64,000 bases of DNA, taken from contig NZ_CP018839.1 in assembly GCF_001922305.1 (NCBI RefSeq), positions 1,736,001 to 1,800,000 of the forward strand, written 5' to 3'. The stretch is from Thauera chlorobenzoica. GTDB taxonomy: Bacteria; Pseudomonadota; Gammaproteobacteria; Burkholderiales; Rhodocyclaceae. Below are positions 44,471 through 53,773 of the stretch, one piece after another. Both the position numbers and the translations under genes were made by a program. Position 1 is the stretch's first letter, and each line of letters starts with the position of its first letter. The notes under the pieces were generated by a model, which saw only the letters and a program-made list of their open reading frames with translations, made no database searches and had not been told where the DNA came from.

Positions 44471-45231
44471 GCGGCTCCGCTGGCGGGGAGGGCTGCAGCC
44501 GCACCCGGGGTTTCGGACGACGGGGCGTGGCTGGCGGCCAGCGGCGCGATGCGCGAGCCGGTCGAGAACCAGGCGTGCAGATCGTGGGCGAAGGCGTCCA
44601 GCTCGGACAGCTCGACGCGGTTGGCGCGGGTGATGGCGTTGTAGGCGAGCACCGCGGGAATGGCGACGAACAGGCCGAAGGCGGTCATGATCAGGGCTTC
44701 GCCGACCGGGCCGGCGACCTTGTCGAGCGTCGCCATACCCGAGGCGCTGATATTGACCAGTGCGTGGTAGATCCCCCACACCGTGCCGAAGAGACCGACG
44801 AAGGGGGCGGTGGAGCCGATCGAGGCGAGCACGGTGAGGCCGGACTCGAGCGCGGCGGTCGATAGCGCGATCGACTTGCGCAGCGCGCGGGTGATGACTT
44901 CGTCGGCGTCGAGCTTGCCGCCCAGGGTGTCGCCGCGGGTGTGGCGGCGGACATGCTGGGTGGCGGCGGCGCCCTGCTGGGCGAGCGCCTCGAACGGTGA
45001 TTCCGGCGCCTGGAGCTGCAGCCGGTGCAGGCCGGCCTCGAGGTCGGGCGCGGCCCAGAACGCTTCTACCGCGCCGGCATGGCGGCGGGCGCGCAGCTGG
45101 CGCAGCAGGCGGGCGAGGATCAGGTACCAGCTGGTGACCGACATCAGCAGCAGGGCCAGCGCCACGGCGCGGATGATCGCGTCCGACTGGCTCCAGAGGT
45201 GGGCGAGGCCGAAGGCCTGGGAAGTATCCAT
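44467..45231 (-). CDS. exbB: TonB-system proton channel subunit ExbB
   Basis: A 254-residue MotA/TolQ/ExbB protein with three helices: IIRAVALALLLMSVTSWYLI, FVGLFGTVWGIYHALV (family signature) and ALIMTAFGLFVAIPAVLAYN. A C-terminal Ala/Pro tail of about 25 residues is extra. Start ATG 45231 is two bases after the tonB stop. Separate from the TolQ of the tol operon; specialised for iron receptors. Confidence 0.94.
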   Translation of the reverse strand: MDTSQAFGLAHLWSQSDAIIRAVALALLLMSVTSWYLILARLLRQLRARRHAGAVEAFWAAPDLEAGLHRLQLQAPESPFEALAQQGAAATQHVRRHTRGDTLGGKLDADEVITRALRKSIALSTAALESGLTVLASIGSTAPFVGLFGTVWGIYHALVNISASGMATLDKVAGPVGEALIMTAFGLFVAIPAVLAYNAITRANRVELSELDAFAHDLHAWFSTGSRIAPLAASHAPSSETPGAAAALPASGAA

Positions 45232-45233
45232 GT

Positions 45234-46040
45234 TCAGTTTCCTTGCAGTTTGAAGACGATCGGGACCAGCACCCAGGCTTCGACCGGATGCTCGCCCTGG
45301 CGCGCGGGGACGAAGCGCCAGCGCGCGACGGCGTCCTGGGCCGCGCGGTCGAGGCGCTCGGAGCCCGCGCTGGTGCGCAGTTCGATGCGCGCCGGGAGCC
45401 CGTCGGCGGAAACCAGCACGCGCAGCATGACCTGCCCTTCCTCGCGCATCCGCCGCGACAGCATCGGGTAGGCGGGAGCAGGATTGTTCAGGTAGGCGGC
45501 ATCGAAGCGGGCGGCCGTGATCGGGGCTGGCGCGGCGGCGGGGGCCGGACGCGGGGCCGCTGCCGGCGCCGGCGCCGGAGGGGTCGGCGCGGCCTCGGCG
45601 GCCTGGGTCAGCGCGGTCGGTGATTCGGTGACGGGTGCCGGGGGCTTGGCGACGGGCTTGGGGCGTGGTTCGGGAGGTGGTTTGGGACGGGATTTGGGCG
45701 GCGGCGGTTCGGGGCGCTGCACCTGCGGCGGGGGCTCGGGTGCGGCGACCGGTTGCGGCTCGGGCGCGGCCTGGGGGGCGCTGATCAGGGCTACCTGTAC
45801 GGGCATCGGCTGCGGCATCTCGATCTTGCTCATGCCGAAATGAACCAGTGCGCCGAGTCCGGCAGCATGGGTGAGGGCGACCAGGCTGGCGAGCGCGATG
45901 CGCCCCGGGGCCCGCGCGGCCAGGCGCACGCCGGGGCGGGGCGAGGCGGCAGCGCGCGGTGGCATCAAGGCCTGGCTGCGGCGGGTGTCGGGGAGAGGAT
46001 AAAGCGGCAAGTTCGGAAGGGCGTGAGCGGCAGAGTGCAT
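45234..46040 (-). CDS. tonB: TonB energy-transducing protein
   Basis: 268 residues: membrane anchor (RIALASLVALTHAAGLGALV), a proline-rich periplasmic spacer with EPQP, PEPPP and KPPPEPRPKP units, and a C-terminal TonB domain (LNNPAPAYPMLSRRMREEGQ; VMLRVLVSADGLPARIEL; ARWRFVPARQGEHPVEAWVL). Start at 46040 gives a 26-residue lead-in; ATG 45965 would place the anchor closer to the N-terminus and is possible. Energises the three receptors of this window. Confidence 0.93.
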   Translation of the reverse strand: MHSAAHALPNLPLYPLPDTRRSQALMPPRAAASPRPGVRLAARAPGRIALASLVALTHAAGLGALVHFGMSKIEMPQPMPVQVALISAPQAAPEPQPVAAPEPPPQVQRPEPPPPKSRPKPPPEPRPKPVAKPPAPVTESPTALTQAAEAAPTPPAPAPAAAPRPAPAAAPAPITAARFDAAYLNNPAPAYPMLSRRMREEGQVMLRVLVSADGLPARIELRTSAGSERLDRAAQDAVARWRFVPARQGEHPVEAWVLVPIVFKLQGN

Positions 46041-46057
46041 GGGGTGGCAGATGAAGG

Positions 46058-46079
46058 GCGGCCCCGTTGCCGGGGCCGC
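46058..46079. terminator. Hairpin between bacterioferritin and tonB
   Basis: GCGGCCCCG-TTGC-CGGGGCCGC is a perfect nine-base stem with a four-base loop in the 57-base gap between bfr and tonB. No U-tract, so it may attenuate rather than stop transcription from bfr into tonB, giving unequal expression. Confidence 0.5.
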
Positions 46080-46097
46080 GGGTCACGGATCATGGAT

Positions 46098-46577
46098 TCA
46101 GGACGCGCCGTGCTCCATCTGGGACTGCAGGTAGTTCTGCAGGCCGACGCTGTCGATCAGGCCGAGCTGGGTCTCGAGGTAGTCGATGTGCTCCTCGGTG
46201 TCTTCGAGGATGTGTTCGAACAGCTCGCGCGAGACGAAGTCGCGACAGGATTCGCAGTAGACGATCGCTTCGAGCAGGCTGTCGCGCCCGCCCTGCTCGA
46301 GCTTGAGGTCGCCCTGCATGCACTCGGCGACGTTTTCGCCGATCAGCAGCTTGTTCAGGTTCTGCAGGTTGGGCAGGCCTTCGAGGAACAGGACGCGCTC
46401 GATCAGCGCGTCGGCGTGCTTCATCTCCTCGATCGACTCGTCGTATTCGTGCTTGCCGAGCCGGCCGAAACCCCAGTTCTTGTACATGCGGGCATGGAGG
46501 AAGTACTGGTTGACCGCGGTGAGTTCGATGGTGAGCTGCTTGTTGAGGAACTGGATGACTTTCTTATCGCCTTTCAT
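46098..46577 (-). CDS. bfr: Bacterioferritin
   Basis: Iron-storage protein of 159 residues forming a 24-mer. Ferroxidase ligands are recognisable at Glu18, Glu51 and His54, with further ligands in [11 protein letters not shown] near 127-130; Met52 is in the right place for the inter-subunit heme. [20 protein letters not shown] is a classic N-terminus. TGGAGGCATC provides the ribosome site. Start overlaps the bfd stop by four bases; store and release proteins are co-translated. Confidence 0.95.
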   Translation of the reverse strand: MKGDKKVIQFLNKQLTIELTAVNQYFLHARMYKNWGFGRLGKHEYDESIEEMKHADALIERVLFLEGLPNLQNLNKLLIGENVAECMQGDLKLEQGGRDSLLEAIVYCESCRDFVSRELFEHILEDTEEHIDYLETQLGLIDSVGLQNYLQSQMEHGAS

Positions 46578-46813
46578 GATGCCTCCAGGGCAAAGGACAG
46601 CGAGGAGCCGGCGTGCGCTGGGGGCGCAGCCGGGGCTGGTCTGGGCGATTCGCACAGCGCTACGCGCAGGCAGTCCTGGGCACAGCGCGCGCAGCGACCG
46701 CAATCCGCGCTGACCCCGAGCTGATGGCGCAGGTGGCGCAGGGAGGTGGCGCCGGCGCGAACGGCCTGGTCGATCTGGCGTTCGGTCACCGCGTTGCACA
46801 CACAGACATACAT
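46574..46813 (-). CDS. bfd: Bacterioferritin-associated ferredoxin Bfd
   Basis: 79 residues. 2Fe-2S ligands Cys4, Cys6, Cys38 and Cys41 follow the CxC-x31-CxxC spacing of Bfd, with fold motifs [15 protein letters not shown] and CARCAQDC. The tail after residue 50 ([16 protein letters not shown]) is a longer and low-complexity extension than usual. Supplies electrons to release iron from bacterioferritin. Immediately precedes bfr. Confidence 0.93.
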   Translation of the reverse strand: MYVCVCNAVTERQIDQAVRAGATSLRHLRHQLGVSADCGRCARCAQDCLRVALCESPRPAPAAPPAHAGSSLSFALEAS

Positions 46814-46854
46814 AGTCTAGCCTCGTTCTCGAGTCCTGCCCCGGTGCGGGGCGC

Positions 46855-47061
46855 TTACTTGGTCAGGATCAGCTTGCCGCTGCGCGTGGCGCGCAGCATG
46901 TAGCGGCTGCCCTCGTGCTCGATCGCCACTGCCCGGTGGCCGGCGAGCAGCTTGCGGCTGTCGAGGGTGTCGCCCCGGCAGTCGGTGTGGCCGGCGTCAC
47001 GGGTAGCGGGCGTGGCGCCGGGCAGGGACGGGTGGAGGGACGTCGGCAGCATTTCGGCCAT
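46855..47061 (-). CDS. hemP: Hemin uptake protein HemP
   Basis: A 68-residue small protein whose C-terminal half ([35 protein letters not shown]) is the HemP domain, with the SxxLLxG and YxLRxTRxGKLILTK pattern. HemP regulates or assists heme uptake operons. ATG 47061 is chosen; the upstream TTG (47076) falls in the Fur-like palindrome and is unlikely. It heads the hemP-bfd-bfr-tonB-exbB-exbD gene row. Confidence 0.9.
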   Translation of the reverse strand: MAEMLPTSLHPSLPGATPATRDAGHTDCRGDTLDSRKLLAGHRAVAIEHEGSRYMLRATRSGKLILTK

Positions 47062-47062
47062 G

Positions 47063-47098
47063 ATTATTGTTTTCAATAATAGGAATGATTCGTATTAG
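47063..47098 (-). promoter_or_regulatory. Double Fur-box-like palindrome before hemP
   Basis: ATTATTG-TTTT-CAATAAT (47063-47080) is a perfect seven-base inverted repeat directly next to the hemP ATG, and AATAATAGGAATGATTCGTA (47077-47096) overlaps as a second Fur-like site. It is the most AT-rich spot in this region and fits strong iron repression of the row. Confidence 0.75.
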
Positions 47099-47221
47099 AT
47101 CACAGGGTGTGCAAGGGGGTCAATCGTTTGCCGCCGGTTTGCGGCCAGATCGGCTCCTTCGGCCAAACGGGGCGGAACGGGCGCTGGTGGGTCGGGGGCT
47201 GGGCCGGGAGGGGACGTGCTG

Positions 47222-47680
47222 CTACTCGAACTGCAGGAGGATGCGCAGGCGGGGGCTGCTGGCCGCGTCGAGCGGCAGATAGGCGATGGTGCCGGGAATC
47301 TCGTCGAGCAGGCGGCGGGCGTCGGAAATGCTGGCCGCTTCGCGCGGCGGCTGGGCGCGACCGGTGAACACCAGGCGCGACCAGTAGGCACGGATCTGGC
47401 TGGGGTTCTTGCCGGTGAGCTGGAGGTAGAAACGGTCGCGCTCGGGGCCGGCCGGCAGGTCGATGAGCTGTACCGCGGTGGCGTCGGGCAGGCTGCTGCG
47501 CCGGCCGAGGTAGAGTTGCTCGGCGGTGTCGCGGTCGAGCACGGTGATCGGCCCCGCGGCAGCGCTCACCAGCGCCAGCGGAGTCTGGGCGTGGCTGTCC
47601 GGTGCCGGGACCCAGGCGAGCACGGCGATCAGCGCCAGCCGGTGCCCCCAACGGTGGAAGATGCGCTCAGAAAACGACAT
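47222..47680 (-). CDS. PstS-like periplasmic protein (short)
   Basis: 152 residues with a signal peptide (LALIAVLAWVPAPDSHAQ) and a single-lobe phosphate-ABC-substrate-binding-like domain: VLDRDTAEQLYLGRRSSLPD, QLTGKNPSQIRAYWSRLVFT, IPGTIAYLPLDA. Half the size of full PstS, as in many PstS-like proteins coded next to porin-like and c-di-GMP genes. Overlaps the end of the beta-barrel gene by 14 bases. Could bind phosphate or another anion and feed a signal to the GGDEF/EAL protein; inference. Confidence 0.8.
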   Translation of the reverse strand: MSFSERIFHRWGHRLALIAVLAWVPAPDSHAQTPLALVSAAAGPITVLDRDTAEQLYLGRRSSLPDATAVQLIDLPAGPERDRFYLQLTGKNPSQIRAYWSRLVFTGRAQPPREAASISDARRLLDEIPGTIAYLPLDAASSPRLRILLQFE

Positions 47681-48860
47681 CGACGGACAGGCTCAGCAGA
47701 TTGATCGAGCGCTGGTCCAGCCCCGGCGCGAAGGCATCGCCGCGCGGGATGAAGGAACCGAATGCGCCGCGGTCGGTGCGTACATGGGTGAGCTCCGCCT
47801 TCAGCGCCGTGTAGGGCGTGAAGTCCCAGCGCAGGCCGGCGGTGACGCTGCGCTGGGCCTGGTTGCGGGAGCGGTTGAAGCCGTCGATGAGGCCGCCCAG
47901 CTCGGGGTAGGTGGCGGCCAGCCCGGCAGGCAGCAGGGTCCGGTCCTGGTGCTGGCGGGCGAGGCCGAAATAGGGCGTGAGGCGGCCATGGCGGTAGCCC
48001 GCCATCAGGTAGACGCCGCGGGCGCTGTTGGAGAAGCGCGCGGCGGTGTTGCGGGCGATCTCGCCGCTGAACAGCCAGCGGCCGTCGTCCCACTGGAAAC
48101 CGATCGAACTGAAGCTTGCATGTGCCCCGCTGCCGCTCATCCGCTCCCGGACCGATGGCGGCAGATTGGCGGCGAAATTGCGGAATTCGGCCGAGTCGCG
48201 ATGGACGGCGAGACGGGCGACGGCGTGCCCGGCGCTCAGGGTCAGGGGGCCGCGATCGTACATCAGGCTGATGCCGCCGAGCCGGCTGAGCCGGGCTTCG
48301 CCGCCACCGATCACGGGGGTGCGGCTGGCGCCGACGTAGGGGTGGACTTCGAGGTTGCCCGCGCCCAGGCGGGTGCGGTAGAGGAGGTCCGCGCCGTCGA
48401 GGTCGGGGAACGGGTTCAGGCCGTAGACTTCGACTGGCGGCCGTACCCAGGGACGGCTGTAGTGGATGTCGATCGAGTCGGACAGCATGAAGAAGGGGGT
48501 GCGCAGGCGGCCGATGCGCACGCTCAGCTCGGGGCCGAGCTGGTGGCTGAGGAAGGCGAGCGCGGCGCGCGGGCGGTAGTCGTTGCGCGGCGTTTCACGT
48601 GCGACCAGCTGCAGCACGGCGGTGTTTCTTTCGCCGAGGCGCACCCCGGTCTGGAGGCCGAGGATGGAGTCGGGGCCGGTGTCCGGGTTGTGTCCGCCGG
48701 GCGCGTCGGTGCCGATGCGGGCGAAGCGCAGGTCGTCGCTGCGGGTGTAGACCGCGCCCAGGGTCGCGAACCCGGAAAACTGCCAGTCGAGCGCTTGCGC
48801 GGCGGCGGGGGCGTGCACGGCCGCGAGCAGGGTGGCGGCCAGTAGAGGGGTGCTGTTCAT
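47667..48860 (-). CDS. Outer-membrane beta-barrel (porin-like) protein
   Basis: A 397-residue exported protein. Signal peptide LLAATLLAAVHAPAAAQA, then alternating strands and turns (DWQFSGFATLGAVYTRSDDL; SDSIDIHYSRPWVRPPVEVY; GGISLMYDRGPLTLSAGHAV) and a terminal aromatic residue in LLSLSVDVVF, the outer-membrane targeting signature. Not a trimeric GBP porin by signature. Its ATG overlaps the stop of the GGDEF/EAL gene by four bases. Confidence 0.82.
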   Translation of the reverse strand: MNSTPLLAATLLAAVHAPAAAQALDWQFSGFATLGAVYTRSDDLRFARIGTDAPGGHNPDTGPDSILGLQTGVRLGERNTAVLQLVARETPRNDYRPRAALAFLSHQLGPELSVRIGRLRTPFFMLSDSIDIHYSRPWVRPPVEVYGLNPFPDLDGADLLYRTRLGAGNLEVHPYVGASRTPVIGGGEARLSRLGGISLMYDRGPLTLSAGHAVARLAVHRDSAEFRNFAANLPPSVRERMSGSGAHASFSSIGFQWDDGRWLFSGEIARNTAARFSNSARGVYLMAGYRHGRLTPYFGLARQHQDRTLLPAGLAATYPELGGLIDGFNRSRNQAQRSVTAGLRWDFTPYTALKAELTHVRTDRGAFGSFIPRGDAFAPGLDQRSINLLSLSVDVVF

Positions 48861-51304
48861 GCCGGGATTTCTCCGAATTCCTGCTGCAGCCGCTGGAAGG
48901 TGAGGGCGCGGTCCTGCGCGCGCGAGAACAGGTAGCCCTGGCCGTAATCGCACCCGAGTTCGCGCAGGATGCCGCGCTGGGCTTCGCTTTCGATGCCTTC
49001 GGCCACCACCTTCATGCCCAGGTCGTGGGAGAGGTCGATGCTGTGGCGCACGATCGCGAGCAGGCGGGAGTCTTCGGTGAGCGAGCGGACGAAGGAGCCG
49101 TCGAGCTTGATCTGGTCGCAGGGGATGGTGTGGAGGTAGCTCAAGGTGGAGTGGCCGGTGCCGAAGTCGTCGATCATGATTTCGATGCCGGCCGCGCGCA
49201 GGGCGTGCAGGGTCTGGCGGGCGGGCCCTTCGGGATGGGCGAGCAGGCTTTCGGTGACTTCGAAGCGGATCGCGGGGCGCGCGATGCCGCTGCGGTCGAT
49301 GGCCGTCAGCAGCTCGTGCACGAGTTGCGGGCGCGCCAGCTGGCGGGCGGACAGGTTCACGCTGACGCGTGGCACGGCGGCGGGGCCGAGGCGCCGCTGC
49401 CAGTCGCGGACGTCTTCGCACACGATCTGCAGCACCACCATGCCGAGGTCGTGGATGAGATCGAGGGTTTCGGCCAGGGGGATGAATTCGGCCGGGGAGA
49501 GCAGGCCGTGATTCGGGTGCGGCCAGCGCACGAGCGCTTCGAAGCTGCGCGTGCGCCCGTCGGCGAGGCTGACGATGGGCTGGTAGTGCACCGCCAGGCC
49601 GCCATGGGCGAGCGCCCAGCGCAGGTCGGCCTCGATCTGCAGCGTGCGCACGGCCTGGGTGTGCATCGAGCTGTGGAAGAACTCGACGGCGGCGGTCTCG
49701 CTGCGGCGGGCCTTGTGCAGGGCGTTGTCGGCGTCGCGCAGCAGGGCTTCGGCGCCCTCGCGCCCGTCCGCGGTGAGGGCGATGCCGATGCGGCAGTGCG
49801 GATGGACGATGCGCTCGGTGGAGGTGGGGGCGAACGCCGGCAGGGTGGTCAGCCGCTCGGCAATGCGCAGCGCCTCGCTGGAGTCGCCGACGCCGTTCAG
49901 GAGCAGGGCGAACTGGTCGCCACCGACGCGGGCGCAGACATCGCCCGCACGCATGCGCAGGGTGATGTGCTCGGCGGCCCGGCGCAGCAGCTCATCGCCG
50001 ACGGCGTGGCCGTAGCTGTCATTGACCAGGCTGAAGCGTTCGATGTTGATCGCCAGCACCGCGAGTGGATGGCTGTTGCCGCGCAGGCGCTGGGCGAGGG
50101 CGCGGTCGACGTGCTCGATGAAGAGCGCCCGGTTGGGCAGGCCGGTGAGGCCGTCGTGGAGCGCGTCGTGCAGCAGCTGCTGTTCGGCACGCTTGCGCAC
50201 GTCGATGTCACCGAGCGAGCCGGCCATCCGGTTGGCCTTGCCGTCGGCGCCCCGCCGCGCGACGCCGCGGGTCAGCACCCAGCGGTAGCGGCCGTCGGGG
50301 AGGCGGATCCGGTGCTCGAGCATGAATTGCGCGCTCAGTCCTTTCAGGTGCTCGGCCATGCGCTCGCGGTAGCGCGTGAGCTCGTCGGGGTGGAGCAGCT
50401 CGAGGAAGGCTTCGGGCTGGCTCGGCATGGCCCCGGGGGAGAGGTCGAGGATCTGGCAGAAGCGGTCGGAAAAATAGGCGCTGCGGGCGGTGATGTCCCA
50501 GTCCCACAGGCCGTCGTTGGCGCCGTGCAAGGCCATCGCGTAGCGCTCTTCGCTGCTTTTCAGGCAGGACGCGGTGTGCTGCAGTTCGCTGACACGGTGC
50601 TGCAAGGTGGCGGCCATGATGTTGAAGTGGCGGGCGATGACGGCGAATTCGTCGTCGCCGCGGACCGAGACCCGGTGGTCGAGGCGGCCGTCGGCGATCG
50701 CCCGGCTGCCGGCGAGCAGGCTGCGCAGGTTGTGGGTGAGGAGGTAGCCGATTGCGGAGAGCAGGATGAAGGTCAGCGCGACTTCGGCGAGGGCGATCAG
50801 CAGCCCTTGTTCCATGATCGCGCGGCGGGCTTCGGTGAGCACCGAGATCGAAATCCCGAACTGGAGGAAACCGACTTCGTTTTTCGGTAGCAGCAGGGGG
50901 CGGCGGACGTGGATCAGGTCGTCCGCGCGCAGGCGTTCGAGAAAGCCCTGGCGCATCTCGTCGGGTTCGGGCAGGTGGGTCATGTAGGGCAGCCCGGAAT
51001 GGACCAGCAGGCGGTCTCCGGGAGCGGCGATGCGGACGTAGATCAGGCCTTCGCCGGAGTCGGTGAGCAGTTCGCCGAGCACGTCCTGCAGCTCGCCGTA
51101 GTTCTGCTGTTCGCCGTAGGCGGTGGCCATCGCCAGCAGCATGCTGGCGTTCTGGGTGATGGTGGTGTCGAGGCTGGCCGAGAGCGCGTTGTTCATCAGG
51201 CGCACGCTGTTGGCCAGGAGCACGCTGAGGAGCACGACCTGCACTACGGTGCTCGCCAGCAGGAGGCGGAAGCGGATCGATGAATGTCGGAACGGGATGT
51301 GCAT
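48857..51304 (-). CDS. Membrane sensor GGDEF/EAL protein (likely c-di-GMP phosphodiesterase)
   Basis: 815 residues: membrane helix (LLLASTVVQVVLLSVLLANS), periplasmic sensory region (about 35-170), second helix (GLLIALAEVALTFILLSAIG), HAMP (SRAIADGRLDHRVSVRGDDE), PAS (YAMALHGANDGLWDWDITAR), GGDEF and EAL domains. The cyclase motif reads GGDQF, which departs from GGDEF/GGEEF and is probably inactive, although RAGD (I-site) remains five residues before it. EAL residues are intact: FEALVRW, VSVNLSARQLARPQLV, IMIDDFGTGHSTLSYL, KVVAEGIES. First gene of an operon with the barrel and PstS-like genes. Confidence 0.88.
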   Translation of the reverse strand: MHIPFRHSSIRFRLLLASTVVQVVLLSVLLANSVRLMNNALSASLDTTITQNASMLLAMATAYGEQQNYGELQDVLGELLTDSGEGLIYVRIAAPGDRLLVHSGLPYMTHLPEPDEMRQGFLERLRADDLIHVRRPLLLPKNEVGFLQFGISISVLTEARRAIMEQGLLIALAEVALTFILLSAIGYLLTHNLRSLLAGSRAIADGRLDHRVSVRGDDEFAVIARHFNIMAATLQHRVSELQHTASCLKSSEERYAMALHGANDGLWDWDITARSAYFSDRFCQILDLSPGAMPSQPEAFLELLHPDELTRYRERMAEHLKGLSAQFMLEHRIRLPDGRYRWVLTRGVARRGADGKANRMAGSLGDIDVRKRAEQQLLHDALHDGLTGLPNRALFIEHVDRALAQRLRGNSHPLAVLAINIERFSLVNDSYGHAVGDELLRRAAEHITLRMRAGDVCARVGGDQFALLLNGVGDSSEALRIAERLTTLPAFAPTSTERIVHPHCRIGIALTADGREGAEALLRDADNALHKARRSETAAVEFFHSSMHTQAVRTLQIEADLRWALAHGGLAVHYQPIVSLADGRTRSFEALVRWPHPNHGLLSPAEFIPLAETLDLIHDLGMVVLQIVCEDVRDWQRRLGPAAVPRVSVNLSARQLARPQLVHELLTAIDRSGIARPAIRFEVTESLLAHPEGPARQTLHALRAAGIEIMIDDFGTGHSTLSYLHTIPCDQIKLDGSFVRSLTEDSRLLAIVRHSIDLSHDLGMKVVAEGIESEAQRGILRELGCDYGQGYLFSRAQDRALTFQRLQQEFGEIPA

Positions 51305-51401
51305 GCGCGGTGGGCCTGCCCTGGAGTTGTACGGCCGCTTCGCGGTCGGTGGGGTTCGGTCGGGGCGGTCTTCGTGGTTCGTGTTTGCCCCCGGCCGGGC
51401 T

Positions 51402-52781
51402 TCAGCGCCGCGCCAGCCGCCTGACCGCGGTGGAGGCGTCGATCCGGCCTTCGCTGGCGAAGGCTTCGACGTTGGTTTCGATGCGCTCGGGGTCGTAGAG
51501 GTAATTGACCATCAGCCCCCAGGACTGGGCGAAGCCTTTGGGCGAAGTGTCGGCGAGCCAGTTCAGGCGCTCGACGCGGGCGCCGTTGCCGAGATGGAAG
51601 CGGGCGACGGCGTCGGTGGGGCGCTCGTCGCGCCGGGCTTCGAGCAGGTAGCGCGCGGCCAGGCGCAGGAGCACGTCCTGGAGCGCGGCGGCGAGCGTCG
51701 CGTCAGCGGCCCAGGCGCCACCGTCGAGGCGTTCGAGCAGCGCCGCGGTGTCGTCTCCGGGGAAGCCGGCGGCGGCCAGGCGCTTGGCATCGGCCGGGGT
51801 GATGGCCGCGGCGAGGGCGTCGGGGTGGCGCCGGGCCCAGCGCGCGAGGCCGGGAATCGGCGACAGGGTGGCGAAGACGTGGAGGCGGGGAAAGTCGCGC
51901 TTGAGGTCGTCGATCACCCGCTTGAGCAGGAAGTTGCCGAAGGAGACGCCGCGCAGGCCGGGCTGGGTGGCGCTGATCGAGTAGAAGATCGCGGTGGTCG
52001 CTTTCGCCGTGTCGGCGAGCGGGGCCTCGATGTCGAGCAGGCGCTGGACGTCGTCGGCGAGCTCTTCGAGGAGCGCGACCTGGACGAAGATCAGCGGCTC
52101 GAGCGGCATCCGCGGGTGGAAGAAGGCGTAGCAGCGGCGGTCGGAGTCGAGCCGGTTCTTGAGGTCCTGCCAGGACTGGATCTCGTGCACCGCCTCGTAG
52201 CCGACCAGCTTTTCGAGCAGGGCGGCGGGTGAATTCCAGGTGATGCGCTGCAGTTCGAGGAAGCCGACGTCGAACCAGGCCGACAACCGGGTCTCGAGTT
52301 CGCGGTCGAGCGGCTTCAGCGCGGGGTCGTCGGCCAGATAGCGCAGCAGGTCGGCGCGCAGGTCGACGAGGAACTTGACTCCCTGCGGAATGGCGTTGAA
52401 CTGGGTGAGGATGCGCAGCCGGCGCGAACGCATCGCCGCCCGCAGCCGGGCTTCGGCATCCCATTGTGCCGGTGTGCCGACCGCAGCCTGGTAGGTTTCG
52501 TGGGCGTTGGCGACCTGCGCCGGATCGGGGCCGAATTCGTGCGCGATGATGCGCAGGAAGCCGTGGCGCTGGGCGTCGTCCAGGTGCAGGTAGGTTTCGG
52601 CCAGGCGCGCCGCGCGCAGCCGGGTGGAGACTTCGCCGCCGCGCCCTTCGGCGCACTCCTGCAGCTGGCGGCGGATGTGCTCGGGGTCTTTCGTGACGGT
52701 TTCCCGGCCCAGGTGGGCGGCGTTGGCCACCAGCTCGCGCACTTTGGACAGGCTGCGCGAAACCAGTCCGGATCCCGTCAT
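51402..52781 (-). CDS. Malonyl-CoA decarboxylase
   Basis: A 459-residue enzyme converting malonyl-CoA to acetyl-CoA and CO2. N-terminal helical domain (HGFLRIIAHEFGPDPAQVAN) and C-terminal GNAT-like catalytic domain: CYAFFHPRMPLEPLIFVQVA, TTAIFYSISATQPGLRGVSF, LHVFATLSPIPGLARW (catalytic Ser in this stretch) and FHLGNGARVERLNWLADTSP with the conserved His. It ends GFAQSWGLMVNYLYD. Stand-alone, not in a mat or mdc operon. Possibly relates to the acyl-CoA synthetase at 31 kb, or to AEC-type malonate permeases; weak inference. Confidence 0.92.
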   Translation of the reverse strand: MTGSGLVSRSLSKVRELVANAAHLGRETVTKDPEHIRRQLQECAEGRGGEVSTRLRAARLAETYLHLDDAQRHGFLRIIAHEFGPDPAQVANAHETYQAAVGTPAQWDAEARLRAAMRSRRLRILTQFNAIPQGVKFLVDLRADLLRYLADDPALKPLDRELETRLSAWFDVGFLELQRITWNSPAALLEKLVGYEAVHEIQSWQDLKNRLDSDRRCYAFFHPRMPLEPLIFVQVALLEELADDVQRLLDIEAPLADTAKATTAIFYSISATQPGLRGVSFGNFLLKRVIDDLKRDFPRLHVFATLSPIPGLARWARRHPDALAAAITPADAKRLAAAGFPGDDTAALLERLDGGAWAADATLAAALQDVLLRLAARYLLEARRDERPTDAVARFHLGNGARVERLNWLADTSPKGFAQSWGLMVNYLYDPERIETNVEAFASEGRIDASTAVRRLARR

Positions 52782-52835
52782 CGATGTCTCCCGCTCAATG
52801 GTTTGGCATGGGGTCTTGTTCTGTTCTGGCCGTCA

Positions 52836-53630
52836 TCATAACGTGCGCGTGCGACGCGTGTCAGCGAGCAGCGCGGCGCCGGCGAGCACCATCGGCAGGC
52901 ACAGCCACTGGGCGGTCGACAGGCCTAGCGCGAGGGTGCCGAAAATGCCCGGGTCGGGGGTGCGGAAGAACTCGGCGGCAAAGCGCAGGCTGCCGTAGCC
53001 GACCAGGAACACGGCCGATACCGCACGCAGCGGCCGTGGACTGGCGGCGTAGAACCACAGGATCGCGAACAGCAGCAGACCTTCGCCCGCCGCCTGGTAG
53101 AGCTGCGAGGGGTGGCGCGGCGCGGCGTCCACCCACGGGAAGACCATCGCCCACGGCAACTCGCCGGCGACCGGCCGGCCCCACAGCTCGCCGTTGATGA
53201 AGTTGCCGATGCGCCCGGCGGCGAGCCCGGTCGGCACCAGCGGGGCGATGAAGTCGGTGACCTGCCAGAAGCCCTTGCCGTGCCGGCGCCCGTACCACCA
53301 CATCGCCACCAGCACGCCGAGAAAGCCGCCGTGAAAGCTCATCCCGCCCTTCCACACGGCGAGGATCTCGCCGGGGTGGGCGAGATAGTAGGCGGGCTGG
53401 AAGAACAGCACTTCGCCCAGGCGCCCGCCCAGGATCACGCCGATCACGCCGTACAGCAGCAGATCGTCGATCGCCTGCGCGTTCCAGCCGAGTTCGGGCC
53501 GGCGGCGGGCGTGGGCGCGGCCGAGGACGACGAAGAGGATGAAGCCGGCGAGGTACATCAGCCCGTACCAGCGCACCGAGAGCGGGCCGAGGGAGAAGGC
53601 GATGGGGTCGAATTGGGGGTGGACCAGCAT
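52836..53630 (-). CDS. lgt: Prolipoprotein diacylglyceryl transferase Lgt
   Basis: A 264-residue polytopic enzyme that lipidates the lipobox cysteine of prolipoproteins, needed for Pal and NodT in this window. Key motifs: [33 protein letters not shown] with the HGGFLG core, and [15 protein letters not shown]. Seven hydrophobic segments. ATG 53630 is the usual Lgt start ([20 protein letters not shown]). Confidence 0.95.
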   Translation of the reverse strand: MLVHPQFDPIAFSLGPLSVRWYGLMYLAGFILFVVLGRAHARRRPELGWNAQAIDDLLLYGVIGVILGGRLGEVLFFQPAYYLAHPGEILAVWKGGMSFHGGFLGVLVAMWWYGRRHGKGFWQVTDFIAPLVPTGLAAGRIGNFINGELWGRPVAGELPWAMVFPWVDAAPRHPSQLYQAAGEGLLLFAILWFYAASPRPLRAVSAVFLVGYGSLRFAAEFFRTPDPGIFGTLALGLSTAQWLCLPMVLAGAALLADTRRTRTL

Positions 53631-53773
53631 CGGTACGGATTCCTTGGAGAGCGGCGGGCCTGCGGCGCAGGCGGGTTGCAGGGAGCCGGTTCGAGTCGAT
53701 CGTCAGCGCCGGAGTTCGCCGTGGCCGGGGCGGCCGTGCTCCGCCGGGCGGGGGCCGGGCGGCGGGATCGGGG

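Noticed and set aside
48857..51304. Active diguanylate cyclase in the GGDEF/EAL protein
   Set aside because: GGDQF departs from the active consensus while EAL residues are complete; phosphodiesterase is more likely.
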